Assembly: GCF_027497995.1 (NCBI RefSeq)
Contig: NZ_JAODBT010000002.1
Span: 62,001 to 126,000, forward strand
Origin: Stenotrophomonas sp. Iso1
GTDB lineage: Bacteria > Pseudomonadota > Gammaproteobacteria > Xanthomonadales > Xanthomonadaceae
Direction of reading: 5' to 3'
DNA length: 64,000 bases
Each line of letters opens with the position of its first letter. Within the stretch, counting starts at the first letter, position 1. Made by a program: the position numbers and the translations under genes. This document shows positions 8,620 through 16,780 of this stretch, piece after piece. The notes under the pieces are model-generated. The model saw only the letters and a program-made list of their open reading frames with translations, did no database searches and had not been told where the DNA came from.

Positions 8620-9438
8620 ATGTCCGAATTGAACGATATCCAGTCGTTGTTGAAGATCATGGCGCGTCTGCGCGACCCACGCGATGGCTGCCCATGGGAT
8701 CTGGAGCAGGACTTCGCCAGCATCGCCCCGTACACGGTGGAAGAAGCCTACGAAGTGGCCGACGCCATCGACCGCAATGATCTGGTCGACCTCAAGGACG
8801 AACTCGGTGACTTGCTGCTGCAGGTGGTGTTCCATGCGCAGATGGCCAGCGAGCAGGGCGCCTTTGACTTCGGCGACGTGGTGGCGGCGATCAGTAACAA
8901 GATGGTCCGCCGCCATCCGCATATCTTCGGCGACGCTCAGGTTGGCGACGCTGCGGAGGTTCTGACCAACTGGGAAGAAATCAAACGGCATGAGCGCGCC
9001 GCCAAGGGCGAGCAGGACACCTCGGCGCTGGCCGGCATTTCGCGCGGCCTGCCGGAATGGCAGCGTGCGACCAAGCTGCAGTCGCGTGCCGCCCGCACCG
9101 GGTTCGATTGGCCCGATGCAACGCCGGTGTTGGACAAGCTGCGCGAGGAGATCGACGAAGTACAGGCTGAATTCGAAGCCGGCCCGGTCGCCGACAACCA
9201 GGCGCGGCTGCAGGAAGAACTCGGCGATGTGTTGTTCGTCTGCGCCAACCTTGCACGCCACGCCAAGGTGGATGTCGGCACTGCACTGCGCCAGGCCAAC
9301 CATAAATTCGAGCGCCGCTTCCGCGCGATGGAAGCCTTGGCTGCAGCGCAGGGCGATGAGATGGGAGCCATGACGCTGGAGCAGCAGGAAGCGTTGTGGC
9401 AGTCGGTCAAGCGCGATGAGAACGCGGGCGCGCCATGA
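8620..9438 (+). CDS. mazG: Nucleoside triphosphate pyrophosphohydrolase MazG
   Basis: A 272-residue MazG of the double-domain type. The first domain contains [14 protein letters not shown] and an [23 protein letters not shown] pair that supplies the metal-binding acidic residues. The second domain repeats the pattern with [12 protein letters not shown] and [16 protein letters not shown]. The family hydrolyses all canonical NTPs to NMP and pyrophosphate, and in E. coli it lowers (p)ppGpp during starvation. The stop overlaps the following ynfA-like start by 4 bases. Confidence 0.95.
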   Translation: MSELNDIQSLLKIMARLRDPRDGCPWDLEQDFASIAPYTVEEAYEVADAIDRNDLVDLKDELGDLLLQVVFHAQMASEQGAFDFGDVVAAISNKMVRRHPHIFGDAQVGDAAEVLTNWEEIKRHERAAKGEQDTSALAGISRGLPEWQRATKLQSRAARTGFDWPDATPVLDKLREEIDEVQAEFEAGPVADNQARLQEELGDVLFVCANLARHAKVDVGTALRQANHKFERRFRAMEALAAAQGDEMGAMTLEQQEALWQSVKRDENAGAP

Positions 9439-9758
9439 AAACCGCACTCCTGTTCATGCTGACTGCGTTGGCCGAAATCATCGGCTGCTATCTGCCGTGG
9501 TTGTGGCTGCGCAAGCAGGGCAGCCCGTGGTTGTTGGTGCCGGCGGCGGCTTGCTTGGCACTGTTCGCGTGGTTGTTGACGTTGCATCCCACCGCGACGG
9601 GCCGTGTCTATGCCGCTTACGGCGGCGTCTATGTCTGCGTGGCGCTGTTGTGGTTGTGGCTGGTGGATTCGGTCAAGCCGTCGCGTTGGGACCTGTTGGG
9701 CGGCGGCCTGTGCCTGTTGGGGATGGCGGTGATCATGTTCGCGCCACGCAGCAACTGA
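9435..9758 (+). CDS. UPF0060 (YnfA-like) membrane protein
   Basis: A 107-residue integral membrane protein with four hydrophobic segments. It shows the UPF0060 signatures: [14 protein letters not shown] at the N-terminus, then [12 protein letters not shown] and [21 protein letters not shown]. The family resembles small multidrug resistance transporters, and E. coli YnfA has been proposed to export toxic cations. The substrate here is unknown. It is translationally coupled to mazG, although no functional link is evident. Confidence 0.9.
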   Translation: MKTALLFMLTALAEIIGCYLPWLWLRKQGSPWLLVPAAACLALFAWLLTLHPTATGRVYAAYGGVYVCVALLWLWLVDSVKPSRWDLLGGGLCLLGMAVIMFAPRSN

Positions 9759-9798
9759 AGGTCGTATTCTCACGCCGGGATGCCCGGGAGCAGACGCC

Positions 9799-10101
9799 AT
9801 GCCGCAGTTCAGCAGTTTCCGCCAGTTCTATCCTTATTACCTGCAGGAGCATCGCAACACGGTGTGCCGACGGCTGCACTTCATCGGTAGCTGGGGCGTG
9901 CTTGCGTGCTTGGCGATGGCGCTTTGGCAGGGGAGTGGTAGCTGGTTGCTGGCAGCGCTGCTCTGCGGTTATGGCTTCGCCTGGGTGGGCCATTTTTTCT
10001 TTGAGAAAAACCGGCCGGCCACCTTCAGTCACCCTTTCTATTCATTCGTGGGTGACTGGGTGATGTTCGTCGACATCCTGCGTGGGCGCGTGGCGATCTA
10101 G
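9799..10101 (+). CDS. DUF962 / Mpo1-like membrane protein
   Basis: A 100-residue protein with two or three hydrophobic stretches. The DUF962 signatures are present: FYPYYLQEHRNTVCRRLHFIG with His17 and Asn20, then the second histidine site WVGHFFFEKNRPATFSHPFYS. The yeast homologue Mpo1 is a dioxygenase in phytosphingosine alpha-oxidation. The role of the bacterial proteins is not known to me. It follows the ynfA-like gene after 40 bases in the same direction. Confidence 0.85.
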   Translation: MPQFSSFRQFYPYYLQEHRNTVCRRLHFIGSWGVLACLAMALWQGSGSWLLAALLCGYGFAWVGHFFFEKNRPATFSHPFYSFVGDWVMFVDILRGRVAI

Positions 10102-10247
10102 CCTGCCAACCGTTGCCCGGGCTGCAAGCCCATTCAGCAGTATTTTGGTGAATGCAGCCAGCCGCTTCGCAATGGGCAATGGACACGAATCGCCGCCTCC
10201 AGCGGATAGCTATACTCGGCCAAACATCACAGGGTGGGAGCAGGCAT

Positions 10248-11219
10248 ATGGGCGGTGGCGCAGGGGTTCTGGCATTGGTCGTGGTGGTGGCGGGCATCAT
10301 CATTCTGTTCAAGACGGTGCGGATGGTGCCGCAGGGCTATGAGTGGACCGTGGAGCGCTTCGGCAAGTACACGCATACGATGACGCCCGGCCTGCATTTC
10401 CTGATTCCGGTCGTGTACGGCGTGGGCCGCAAGATCAACATGATGGAACAGGTGCTGGATGTGCCCAGCCAGGACGTCATCACCAAGGACAACGCGGTGG
10501 TGCGCGTGGACGGCGTGGTGTTCTTCCAGGTGCTGGATGCCGCCAAGGCCGCTTATGAAGTCGCCCATCTGGAAGTGGCGATGATCGCGCTGGTGCAGAC
10601 CAATATCCGCACCGTGATCGGTTCGATGGACCTGGACGCATCGCTGAGCCAGCGCGAAACCATCAACGCGCAGTTGCTCGGTGTCGTCGACCAGGCCACC
10701 AATCCGTGGGGCGTCAAGGTCACCCGTATCGAGATCCGCGACATCCAGCCGCCGCGTGACCTGATTGATTCAATGGCGCGGCAGATGAAGGCCGAGCGCG
10801 AGAAGCGTGCCCAGATCCTGGAAGCGGAAGGTCTACGTCAAGCCGCCATCCTGCGTGCCGAGGGTGAAAAGCAGGCCGTGGTGCTGGACGCCGAAGGCCG
10901 CAAGGAAGCTGCATTCCGCGATGCCGAAGCGCGTGAGCGTCAGGCCGAAGCCGAAGCCACGGCGACCACGCTGGTGTCCCAGGCCATCGCGCAGGGGGAT
11001 GTACAGGCGATCAACTACTTCATCGCGCAGAAGTACGTGGAAGCCTTCGGCAAGCTGGCCAGTTCGCCCAACCAGAAGCTGGTGTTGATGCCGATGGAAG
11101 CCACGGGCGTGATCAGCTCCATTGCCGGTGTAGCCGAGTTGGCCAAGGAGGCGTTCGCCAAGCAGGAAGAGCGTAGACCCGCCGCGTCACGCGGCAACCC
11201 GCCACCGCTGGAGCGCTGA
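10248..11219 (+). CDS. SPFH/band-7 family protein (paraslipin, QmcA-like)
   Basis: A 323-residue protein with an N-terminal membrane anchor (VLALVVVVAGIIILF) followed by a band-7/SPFH domain from MVPQGYEWTVERFGKY to EIRDIQPPRDLIDSM. A long Ala/Glu-rich coiled coil (AEREKRAQILEAEG and following) and a C-terminal paraslipin tail complete it. I chose the ATG at 10248, just before the anchor and after GGGAGCAGG. A longer in-frame start at 10152 adds a charged stretch that does not fit the family. Such proteins scaffold membrane microdomains and often pair with NfeD proteins, as here (stop and next start 3 bases apart). Confidence 0.93.
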   Translation: MGGGAGVLALVVVVAGIIILFKTVRMVPQGYEWTVERFGKYTHTMTPGLHFLIPVVYGVGRKINMMEQVLDVPSQDVITKDNAVVRVDGVVFFQVLDAAKAAYEVAHLEVAMIALVQTNIRTVIGSMDLDASLSQRETINAQLLGVVDQATNPWGVKVTRIEIRDIQPPRDLIDSMARQMKAEREKRAQILEAEGLRQAAILRAEGEKQAVVLDAEGRKEAAFRDAEARERQAEAEATATTLVSQAIAQGDVQAINYFIAQKYVEAFGKLASSPNQKLVLMPMEATGVISSIAGVAELAKEAFAKQEERRPAASRGNPPPLER

Positions 11220-11222
11220 GTC

Positions 11223-11654
11223 ATGCGTTGGGAAGTCGTGATCTGGGCCGCATTGGCGGTAACACTGTTTGCTGCCGAAGCGTTGGCTCCCGGCGCATTC
11301 ATGCTGTGGATGGGCTTCGCTGCCGCTGCGGTGTTCCTGACCGTGTGGGCGTTCGAGGGCATGACCGTGCTGCTGCAGGTCATCCTGTTTGTGGTGCTGA
11401 GTTTCGTATCCATCCAGGTCTACCGCACCTGGTTCCGCAAGCGTGGGCGTCAAAGCGAACAGCCGCTGCTCAATCGCCGCGCCGAGCAACTGGTCGGCCG
11501 CGTGGTGGTCCTTGAACAGGCCATTGCCGATGGCATTGGTCGCGCGAAAATCGACGACGCCTTCTGGGTGGTCGCTGGCCCGGATCTCCCCAGCGGCAGC
11601 CGCGTGCGGGTGGTTGCGGTGGATGGCATGACCTTGAAAGTCCAGCAGGCCTGA
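11223..11654 (+). CDS. Short NfeD-family membrane protein
   Basis: A 143-residue protein with two or three transmembrane segments in the first 70 residues (IWAALAVTLFAAEALAPGAF and later MTVLLQVILFVVLSFVSI). It ends in a soluble OB-fold-like part containing LVGRVVVLEQAIADGIGRAKI and GSRVRVVAVDGMTLKV. This is the short NfeD form without a protease domain. Its partner is the SPFH protein immediately upstream. The pair is widely conserved and thought to act in membrane organisation or membrane-protein quality control. Confidence 0.9.
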   Translation: MRWEVVIWAALAVTLFAAEALAPGAFMLWMGFAAAAVFLTVWAFEGMTVLLQVILFVVLSFVSIQVYRTWFRKRGRQSEQPLLNRRAEQLVGRVVVLEQAIADGIGRAKIDDAFWVVAGPDLPSGSRVRVVAVDGMTLKVQQA

Positions 11655-11658
11655 CCTG

Positions 11659-11694
11659 CCTGCGGCACGCCGTGTGGCGGTGCCGCAGGTTTTA
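11659..11694 (+). terminator. Rho-independent terminator after the NfeD gene
   Basis: Ten-base perfect stem CCTGCGGCAC / GTGCCGCAGG with an 11-base loop, followed by TTTT. It begins 4 bases after the NfeD stop codon and lies before gcvT. Confidence 0.75.
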
Positions 11695-11743
11695 CCGGTA
11701 ACCATCTGGGATAATGGCGCACCCCTTTTTTAGTGGAACGGCC

Positions 11744-12850
11744 ATGACCCTGAAAACCCTGCTCAATGAAACCCACCGCTCGCTCGGCGCCAAGATGGTC
11801 GACTTCGGCGGTTGGGACATGCCGATCCACTACGGTTCGCAGATCGATGAACATCACCTGGTGCGTAACGCCGCTGGCATGTTCGACGTCAGCCACATGA
11901 CCGTGGTTGACCTGAAGGGCGCGCGCACCCGCGAGTTCCTGCGCCACCTGCTGGCCAACTCCATCGACAAGGTCAAGGTCACCGGCAAGGCGCTGTACTC
12001 CTGCATGCTCAACGCGCAGGGTGGGGTGATCGATGACCTGATCGTGTACTTCCTGGCCGATGATTTCTTCCGCATGGTGGTGAACGCGTCCACCCGCGAG
12101 AAGGACCTGGCCTGGATTCGCCAGCACGCCGCTGCGTTCGATGTTGAAGTTGTCGAGCGCGAAGACCTGGCCATCATCGCCGTGCAGGGGCCGCAGGCCC
12201 GCGCGCTGGTCGCCGGCCTTGTCGCCGAATCCGATCGCGCCGCGCTGGACAAGCTGGGCCGATTCGCGGCACTGGATGTCACCTCCACCGACGGCGCGCC
12301 GCTGTTTGTCGCGCGCACCGGTTACACGGGTGAGGACGGTTATGAAGTGCTGCTGCCGCAGAGTGCTGTCGTCGCTTTCTGGAACGCACTGCATGCTGCC
12401 GGTGTTAAGCCTGCCGGCCTGGGCGCGCGCGACACGCTGCGTCTGGAAGCTGGCATGAATCTTTATGGTCAGGACATGGACGAAGCCGTTAGTCCTTACG
12501 AAGCCGCACTGTCCTGGACGGTAACGCTCGATGAAGGGCGCGAGTTCATTGGCCGCCCGGTACTGGAGGCGCAGAAGGCCGCCGGCAACGCACGTCAGAT
12601 GATCGGCGTGGTGATGGACGACAAGGGCGTGTTGCGCCACGGGCAGAAGGTGCTCACCGCCAATGGCGAGGGTGAAATCCTGTCGGGTACATTCTCGCCG
12701 ACGCTGGGCAAGGCTATCGCCTTTGCACGGGTGCCTGCGGGCGAGCTGAGCGACGTGCGCGTGGACATCCGTGGCAAAGAAGTGCCGGTGCGCGTGGTGA
12801 AGTTCCCGTTCGTGCGCGACGGCCAGGCGCAGGCTGGTATCAACCTTTGA
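11744..12850 (+). CDS. gcvT: Aminomethyltransferase, glycine cleavage T protein
   Basis: A 368-residue T protein of the glycine cleavage system. It transfers the methylene group from the lipoyl arm of GcvH to tetrahydrofolate and releases ammonia. Conserved pieces are [39 protein letters not shown] and [20 protein letters not shown] chose ATG at 11744 with GGAA 6 bases upstream, because a further in-frame ATG at 11714 adds residues not seen in the family. gcvH follows after 90 bases. gcvP is not in the window, and no glycine riboswitch is visible in the short upstream gap. Confidence 0.96.
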   Translation: MTLKTLLNETHRSLGAKMVDFGGWDMPIHYGSQIDEHHLVRNAAGMFDVSHMTVVDLKGARTREFLRHLLANSIDKVKVTGKALYSCMLNAQGGVIDDLIVYFLADDFFRMVVNASTREKDLAWIRQHAAAFDVEVVEREDLAIIAVQGPQARALVAGLVAESDRAALDKLGRFAALDVTSTDGAPLFVARTGYTGEDGYEVLLPQSAVVAFWNALHAAGVKPAGLGARDTLRLEAGMNLYGQDMDEAVSPYEAALSWTVTLDEGREFIGRPVLEAQKAAGNARQMIGVVMDDKGVLRHGQKVLTANGEGEILSGTFSPTLGKAIAFARVPAGELSDVRVDIRGKEVPVRVVKFPFVRDGQAQAGINL

Positions 12851-12860
12851 TCTTTGTAAG

Positions 12861-12890
12861 ACCGGGCGCAGGCGCTACCCTGCGCTCGGT
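12861..12890 (+). terminator. Intercistronic hairpin between gcvT and gcvH
   Basis: Twelve-base stem ACCGGGCGCAGG / CCTGCGCTCGGT with one G-T pair and a 6-base loop. It starts 10 bases after the gcvT stop. No T-run follows, so it is more likely an RNA-stability or partial attenuation element than a full terminator. gcvH could have its own promoter after it. Confidence 0.5.
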
Positions 12891-12940
12891 TCGTTAAACT
12901 AGCGTTCCATCCCGACCACCGCTTTTTTCGGAGCAGTTCC

Positions 12941-13336
12941 ATGAGCGAGATCCCTGGCGACCTCAAATTTCTCAAGTCCCACGAGTGGGCCCGTGCCGAA
13001 GGCAACGGCCGCGTCACCGTTGGTATTTCCGACCACGCCCAAGGCTTGCTGGGCGACCTGGTCTACGTCGAGCTGCCGGGTGTCGGTGACACCGTGCAGG
13101 CCGGCAACGGCGCTGCCGTGGTCGAGTCGGTGAAGGCAGCGTCGGACGTGTACAGCCCGGTGTCCGGCACCGTGGTCGAAGTCAACGAAGCGGTAACCGA
13201 CAAGCCGGAGACCATCAACGAAGATGCGTACGGCGACGGCTGGCTGTTCGTCGTCGAGCTGTCCGACCCGGCGCAGTTGAACGACCTGCTGGGTCCGGAC
13301 GACTACGCGCAGATGCTGGAAGACGACGAGCACTAA
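12941..13336 (+). CDS. gcvH: Glycine cleavage system H protein
   Basis: A 131-residue lipoyl carrier of the glycine cleavage complex, shuttling the aminomethyl group between GcvP and GcvT. The lipoyl attachment site is Lys65 in [19 protein letters not shown]. The N-terminal [13 protein letters not shown] and the following [20 protein letters not shown] are typical. The length is normal for the family. A strong terminator follows 16 bases after the stop. Confidence 0.97.
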   Translation: MSEIPGDLKFLKSHEWARAEGNGRVTVGISDHAQGLLGDLVYVELPGVGDTVQAGNGAAVVESVKAASDVYSPVSGTVVEVNEAVTDKPETINEDAYGDGWLFVVELSDPAQLNDLLGPDDYAQMLEDDEH

Positions 13337-13352
13337 GCTCCTCGTGTGCCAG

Positions 13353-13385
13353 AAAACGGTCGCCTTTGGGCGGCCGTTTTTTTTT
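13353..13385 (+). terminator. Rho-independent terminator after gcvH
   Basis: Stem AAAACGGTCGCC / GGCGGCCGTTTT (12 pairs, one G-T) with a 4-base loop, running into nine consecutive T at 13377-13385. This ends the gcvT-gcvH transcript. Confidence 0.88.
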
Positions 13386-13905
13386 GCCCGCAGCCGCGTT
13401 GCCGGAGATAAGCCGGACGCAGCGCATGTGCTTGAAACCGTCGTGGATGTCATCGCGTTGCGTCTGCCCCCATGCAACGGATGTCATCACCATGTGACGA
13501 AAGTCGGCAGGTACAGCACGTGTGATGCATGCCGGGAACGGAGCATGAGCTGATGCATCGGACGACAGGAGGTCGTGTCGCCGCCGGTCGGAGGTGCAAA
13601 AATTTCTGCGCAAAACGATCGCCACACACCGCAATGTATGACCGCCGGATGAAATATTTTCAGGGTGTTGCACGCGGCACTTTGGGTGCGAGAGTGGTGT
13701 GGTAAGACATCCTGCAGGGATGTGTGTCTGCATGCACTGCGTTTGTCGCAGCGAAAGAAAAGTGCATATTCCTCGACGTTTTTTTGCATTCGTGTTTTTG
13801 TAGAGCACTACAACACGACAACCGCGGGTACTTGTAGGCGGTTGTTGCAAGGCGGGCGAAGGCAGGTGGGTTGGCGGCTGTCAGAAAAAAAATACAGAAA
13901 GACGG
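13386..13905. other. Long intergenic stretch without a convincing gene
   Basis: I find no supported coding sequence on either strand here. The short open frames lack ribosome binding sites and have Cys/His/Arg-rich, shadow-like compositions. From about 13600 the base composition becomes visibly richer in A and T than the surrounding genes, with runs of T near 13780 and of A near 13885 and 13913. It may hold upstream control sequence for the histone H1-like gene. Confidence 0.5.
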
Positions 13906-13934
13906 TTGACAGTAAAAAAAACCGTGATTAGGTT
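13906..13934 (+). promoter_or_regulatory. Candidate sigma-70 promoter upstream of the H1-like gene
   Basis: A perfect -35 hexamer TTGACA (13906-13911) is followed after 17 bases by TAGGTT (13929-13934), a weak -10 match. The spacer is A-rich. Transcription would start near 13941, giving a leader of about 280 bases before the H1-like start codon. This is inferred from motif match alone. Confidence 0.4.
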
Positions 13935-14110
13935 TCGCCCAGCAGACCTTTCCTGCGGAAGCGAGTGAGCCGGATCAACATTCAGACGCGAAGCACAACT
14001 TGGACGTCCGCCAGGATCTCTTTAATGGTGGAGCAGGACTCGCTTCCTTCCGCGAAACACCCCCCCGAATCAGACATGGCACCCGCAGCGGGAACCGATG
14101 CGGGTGTTTC
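13932..14110 (+). ncRNA. Candidate structured leader RNA with competing helices
   Basis: Several perfect complementary segments lie here. GGAAGCGAGT (13957-13966) pairs with ACTCGCTTCC (14038-14047). GTTTCGC (13932-13938) pairs with GCGAAAC (14052-14058), although the candidate start point would exclude its 5' arm. GAAACACCC (14054-14062) pairs with GGGTGTTTC (14102-14110). A terminator-like hairpin CACCCGCA / TGCGGGTG (14080-14087 / 14099-14106) ends in TTTC. The last two helices share bases and cannot form together, as in attenuators and riboswitches. I recognise no known RNA family. It could be a leader of the H1-like gene or a short independent RNA. Confidence 0.4.
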
Positions 14111-14218
14111 TGTATCCGTCACGACGCGCCAGACGCGTCGTCGGTCCTCCGCGGTCCGCCGCGGATTTGCTTCAACTGGGCATTTCAATTCCATAGATCA
14201 CTGACGAGGAACCATCCC

Positions 14219-14821
14219 ATGGCTACGAAAAAAGCTGCTAAAAAGCCGGCCGCCAAAAAGGCGGTAAAGAAAGTTGCCAAGAAGGCTGCTGTGAAGAAGG
14301 TTGCCAAAAAGGCAACCGCCAAGAAGGCAGTGAAGAAGGTCGCCAAGAAGGCCACCGCCAAGAAGGCAGTCAAGAAGACTGCAAAGAAGGCAGTGAAGAA
14401 GACCGTCAAGAAGGCTGCTGCCAAGAAGACCGTCAAAAAGGCTGCGGCCAAGAAGACCGTCAAGAAGGCCGCCAAGAAGACCGCTAAAAAGGCCGTGAAG
14501 AAGACTGTCAAAAAGGCTGCGGCCAAGAAGACCGTCAAAAAGGCTGCCAAGAAAGTAGCCAAGAAGGCCGTAAAGAAGACCGTCAAGAAGGCTGCGGCCA
14601 AGAAGACCGTCAAAAAGGCTGCCAAGAAAGTAGCCAAGAAGGCTACTGCCAAGAAGACCGTCAAGAAGGCTGCGGCCAAGAAGACTGTCAAGAAGGCCGT
14701 AAAGAAGGTTGCCGCCAAGAAGCCGGCTGCCAAGAAGGTCGCTGCGAAGAAGAAGCCGGTCGCCCGCAAGAAGAAGGCGGCTCCGGTCGCGCTGCCGGCT
14801 ACCCCGGCGCCGCTGATCTGA
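14219..14821 (+). CDS. Histone H1-like, lysine/alanine repeat DNA-binding protein
   Basis: A 200-residue, highly basic protein made almost wholly of KKAAAKKTVKKA-type repeats from residue 3 to about 180. It ends in a Pro/Ala tail (APVALPATPAPLI). It resembles the C-terminal tails of histone H1, AlgP of Pseudomonas and the C-terminal half of PhaF, which bind DNA non-specifically and help compact the nucleoid. No PhaF phasin domain is present. I chose ATG at 14219 because GAGGA lies 8 bases upstream. The repeats are also near-perfect at DNA level, so copy number may vary between strains by slippage. Confidence 0.85.
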   Translation: MATKKAAKKPAAKKAVKKVAKKAAVKKVAKKATAKKAVKKVAKKATAKKAVKKTAKKAVKKTVKKAAAKKTVKKAAAKKTVKKAAKKTAKKAVKKTVKKAAAKKTVKKAAKKVAKKAVKKTVKKAAAKKTVKKAAKKVAKKATAKKTVKKAAAKKTVKKAVKKVAAKKPAAKKVAAKKKPVARKKKAAPVALPATPAPLI

Positions 14822-14844
14822 TCCAGCTCCAATAGCAACACCTG

Positions 14845-14885
14845 AAACTCCTTCCCCGACTGCCCAGCGGGGAGGGAGTTTTTTT
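14845..14885 (+). terminator. Rho-independent terminator after the H1-like gene
   Basis: Fourteen-base stem at 14845-14858 / 14868-14881 (AAACTCCTTCCCCG against CGGGGAGGGAGTTT, one G-T pair) with a 9-base loop, running into seven T at 14879-14885. It lies 24 bases after the stop codon. Confidence 0.9.
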
Positions 14886-15234
14886 ATGTGTGGACGCCGT
14901 TGCCGAGTAGCGCAGGCCCGGACGGCCGGGTCACATCGTGCTGCTGAGCCATGCTCCGCAGAAGTGTGTCGCCGGTGAGCGCCAACACGGCAAGGCCGCA
15001 CTCCACCACACCGACAGCATCAGGATGGGTATCCCGGAATCTCGACTGTGCTGTGCGCGCCCGTGCTGCAGATTGCCGCGGCAGTCCGAGGCCTGTTCGA
15101 CAGAGGCTTTGCCAGGGCGGTGCCGACGCAGCAGGAGTGCGCTCCAAAGAGGGGAAGCGGAACTGGCATTGCAGCGTGTGCCGCTGTTGCCTACTCCGGC
15201 TATCTCGCTGTTGAGAGCATCCAATGACAGGTAC
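14886..15234. other. Intergenic stretch, nothing recognised
   Basis: This lies between the H1-like terminator and the 3' end of the convergent serine hydrolase. Open frames of about 100 codons exist on both strands, but none has a plausible ribosome binding site or a protein-like composition, and several run through a terminator. I see no RNA gene. Confidence 0.45.
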
Positions 15235-15263
15235 AAAAAAGGGCGGCCAATTGGTCGCCCTTT
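15235..15263 (-). terminator. Rho-independent terminator of the serine hydrolase gene
   Basis: Perfect stem AAAGGGCGGCC / GGTCGCCCTTT (one G-T pair) around AATT. On the minus strand it is followed by six T (15240-15235). It lies 25 bases beyond the stop of the serine hydrolase. Confidence 0.85.
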
Positions 15264-15288
15264 GTCTGTGCAGTTGAGCCGCCGTCAC

Positions 15289-16701
15289 TCAGCGTGGTGA
15301 GGCCACTGCACGGTCGGATGAAGCGCCCTTCTTGCCGCCGCGTGTTGGTGCGGCATCTTCGGCCATCAGGTTGTCGCTGCCGAAGTCGGTGTCCACATCC
15401 AACCAACGCTGGGTGGGCAGACCGATGGCACGATCAAGAATGGTTGGCATCAGCCCAGACGGCAGGCTGCTTTCGCCGTTCCACATTACCGCGATGCCGA
15501 GGTCGCGCTCCGGTAGCAGTGCCACCAGTCCGCGATAACCCTGGACCGCACCGGCATGGAACACCACCGGATGACCGGAGTAATCAAACACGCGCCAGCC
15601 CAATGCGTAGCCGGCCGAATCCAGGCGCTGGTGACGCCAGCCCGAGCGCATCTCCCCCGGCGTGTTGACCAGCGGTGCATGCAGTGTGGCCAGCAGCGGC
15701 GCCGGCAATACGTCGGGGCGGTGACCGGTGTGGGCCAGCAACCACTGCGCCATGTCGCTGGCGCTGGCATTGACGCCAGCGGCCGGCGCTACGCGGTAGT
15801 AGGTGGGCTTGGGCGTCAGCGAGACCCAGCCGTTGCGGCTGCGCACATGCGGGCGTGCCCAGCGCGAGCTGGCCTGGATGCCAGCCAGGCCGAGGCTGGC
15901 ATCGTTCATGCCCAATGGCTTGAGCAGGCGCTTTTCCACGGCCTGCTCATAGAAGTTGCCAGAGGCAGCAAACACCACATCGCCAATCAGGCTGAAGGCG
16001 ACGTTCTGGTAGGCATAGCAATCGCCGGGTTCGCACTTGAGCGGGGCATTGGCGAGCTTCTGGGTGAGCGTGTAGTAGTCCGTGTTGGCTTCGACATCGC
16101 GGTCATAGGCGTTGTACGACAGGCCGACGCGGTGGCTGAGTACGTCAGCGACGGTCAGTCGGCTGGTGGCTTCGGGCGTGGCCAGATGGAAGCCGGGGAC
16201 ATAGTCGGTGACCTTGCTGTCCCAGCGCAGGGTGCCGTCGTTGACCAACAAGCCCGCCATGGTGCCGGCGAAAGCCTTGGACAGCGACGCCAGGCGGAAC
16301 ACGGTATGGGCATCTACCTGCTGCGGATTGCTGATGTCGGTAACGCCATAGCCGCGCGCGGACAGGATGCGACCGTTCTGCACGATGGCCATCGCCATGC
16401 CGGGGACGCGGTTGCCATAGGTCAGCTGCTCGGCCAACGCCTCGATGGCAGCGACATTGAATTCGGTAGGTAGTGGCTGCACCTGGTCGGGCCGCAACGC
16501 GGTGCGATAGGGCATCGGTTGCGTGGGCGACTGTGCCGGTGCGTTTTCCAGGTTTACCGGCAATGCGGTGGCCGGTGCGGTGGCGGGCAGGCTTACCTGG
16601 GTAGGCGTCTGCGCGGTCGATGACAATGCAAAGGGCATCAATACCCCCAGCAACCCCGATGCAACCGGGCGAATATGCCGGCGCCTGCTGTTGTCTTTCA
16701 T
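15289..16701 (-). CDS. Serine hydrolase, class C beta-lactamase/esterase family
   Basis: A 470-residue exported protein of the beta-lactamase/penicillin-binding-protein-like family. Residues 1-30 form a signal peptide after the start MKDNSRRRH (ATG at 16701). A Pro/Ala-rich spacer leads to the catalytic domain. The nucleophile motif S139-L-S-K142 lies in FRLASLSKAF, the tyrosine motif is Y231-Q-N233 and the third motif is HAG in VVFHAGAVQG. Family members include esterases, D-aminopeptidases and AmpC enzymes. The 40-residue C-terminal tail and the HAG in place of the KTG box favour an esterase or peptidase over a true beta-lactamase. The gene stands alone. Confidence 0.88.
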   Translation of the reverse strand: MKDNSRRRHIRPVASGLLGVLMPFALSSTAQTPTQVSLPATAPATALPVNLENAPAQSPTQPMPYRTALRPDQVQPLPTEFNVAAIEALAEQLTYGNRVPGMAMAIVQNGRILSARGYGVTDISNPQQVDAHTVFRLASLSKAFAGTMAGLLVNDGTLRWDSKVTDYVPGFHLATPEATSRLTVADVLSHRVGLSYNAYDRDVEANTDYYTLTQKLANAPLKCEPGDCYAYQNVAFSLIGDVVFAASGNFYEQAVEKRLLKPLGMNDASLGLAGIQASSRWARPHVRSRNGWVSLTPKPTYYRVAPAAGVNASASDMAQWLLAHTGHRPDVLPAPLLATLHAPLVNTPGEMRSGWRHQRLDSAGYALGWRVFDYSGHPVVFHAGAVQGYRGLVALLPERDLGIAVMWNGESSLPSGLMPTILDRAIGLPTQRWLDVDTDFGSDNLMAEDAAPTRGGKKGASSDRAVASPR

Positions 16702-16780
16702 CGTGATCGGTGCCTGTAAGCTACTGCTGGCATGGATTCTAGCGCTGCTTTTTACGATTGCACAAACGGGGAGAGGATGA

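Noticed and set aside
11655..11743. Glycine riboswitch upstream of gcvT
   Set aside because: The gap is under 100 bases and is mostly occupied by the terminator of the preceding gene. No glycine aptamer core is visible.
13932..14110. 6S RNA candidate in the leader region
   Set aside because: The nested helices and a TGAGCCG stretch recall 6S RNA, but the central bubble layout does not fit and 6S in gammaproteobacteria normally lies near zapA and the formyltetrahydrofolate cyclo-ligase gene, which are not here.
14185..14841. Minus-strand frame coding for a Phe/Leu/Ala repeat protein that looks like a multi-pass membrane protein
   Set aside because: It is the exact reverse of the Lys/Ala repeat gene, since AAG and GCC codons read backwards give Leu, Phe and Gly or Ala. 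The plus-strand gene has a ribosome site and terminator.
15289..16701. AmpC-type beta-lactamase resistance gene
   Set aside because: The Ser-x-x-Lys and Tyr-x-Asn motifs are shared with many esterases. The third motif is HAG and there is no ampR neighbour, so resistance is not supported.
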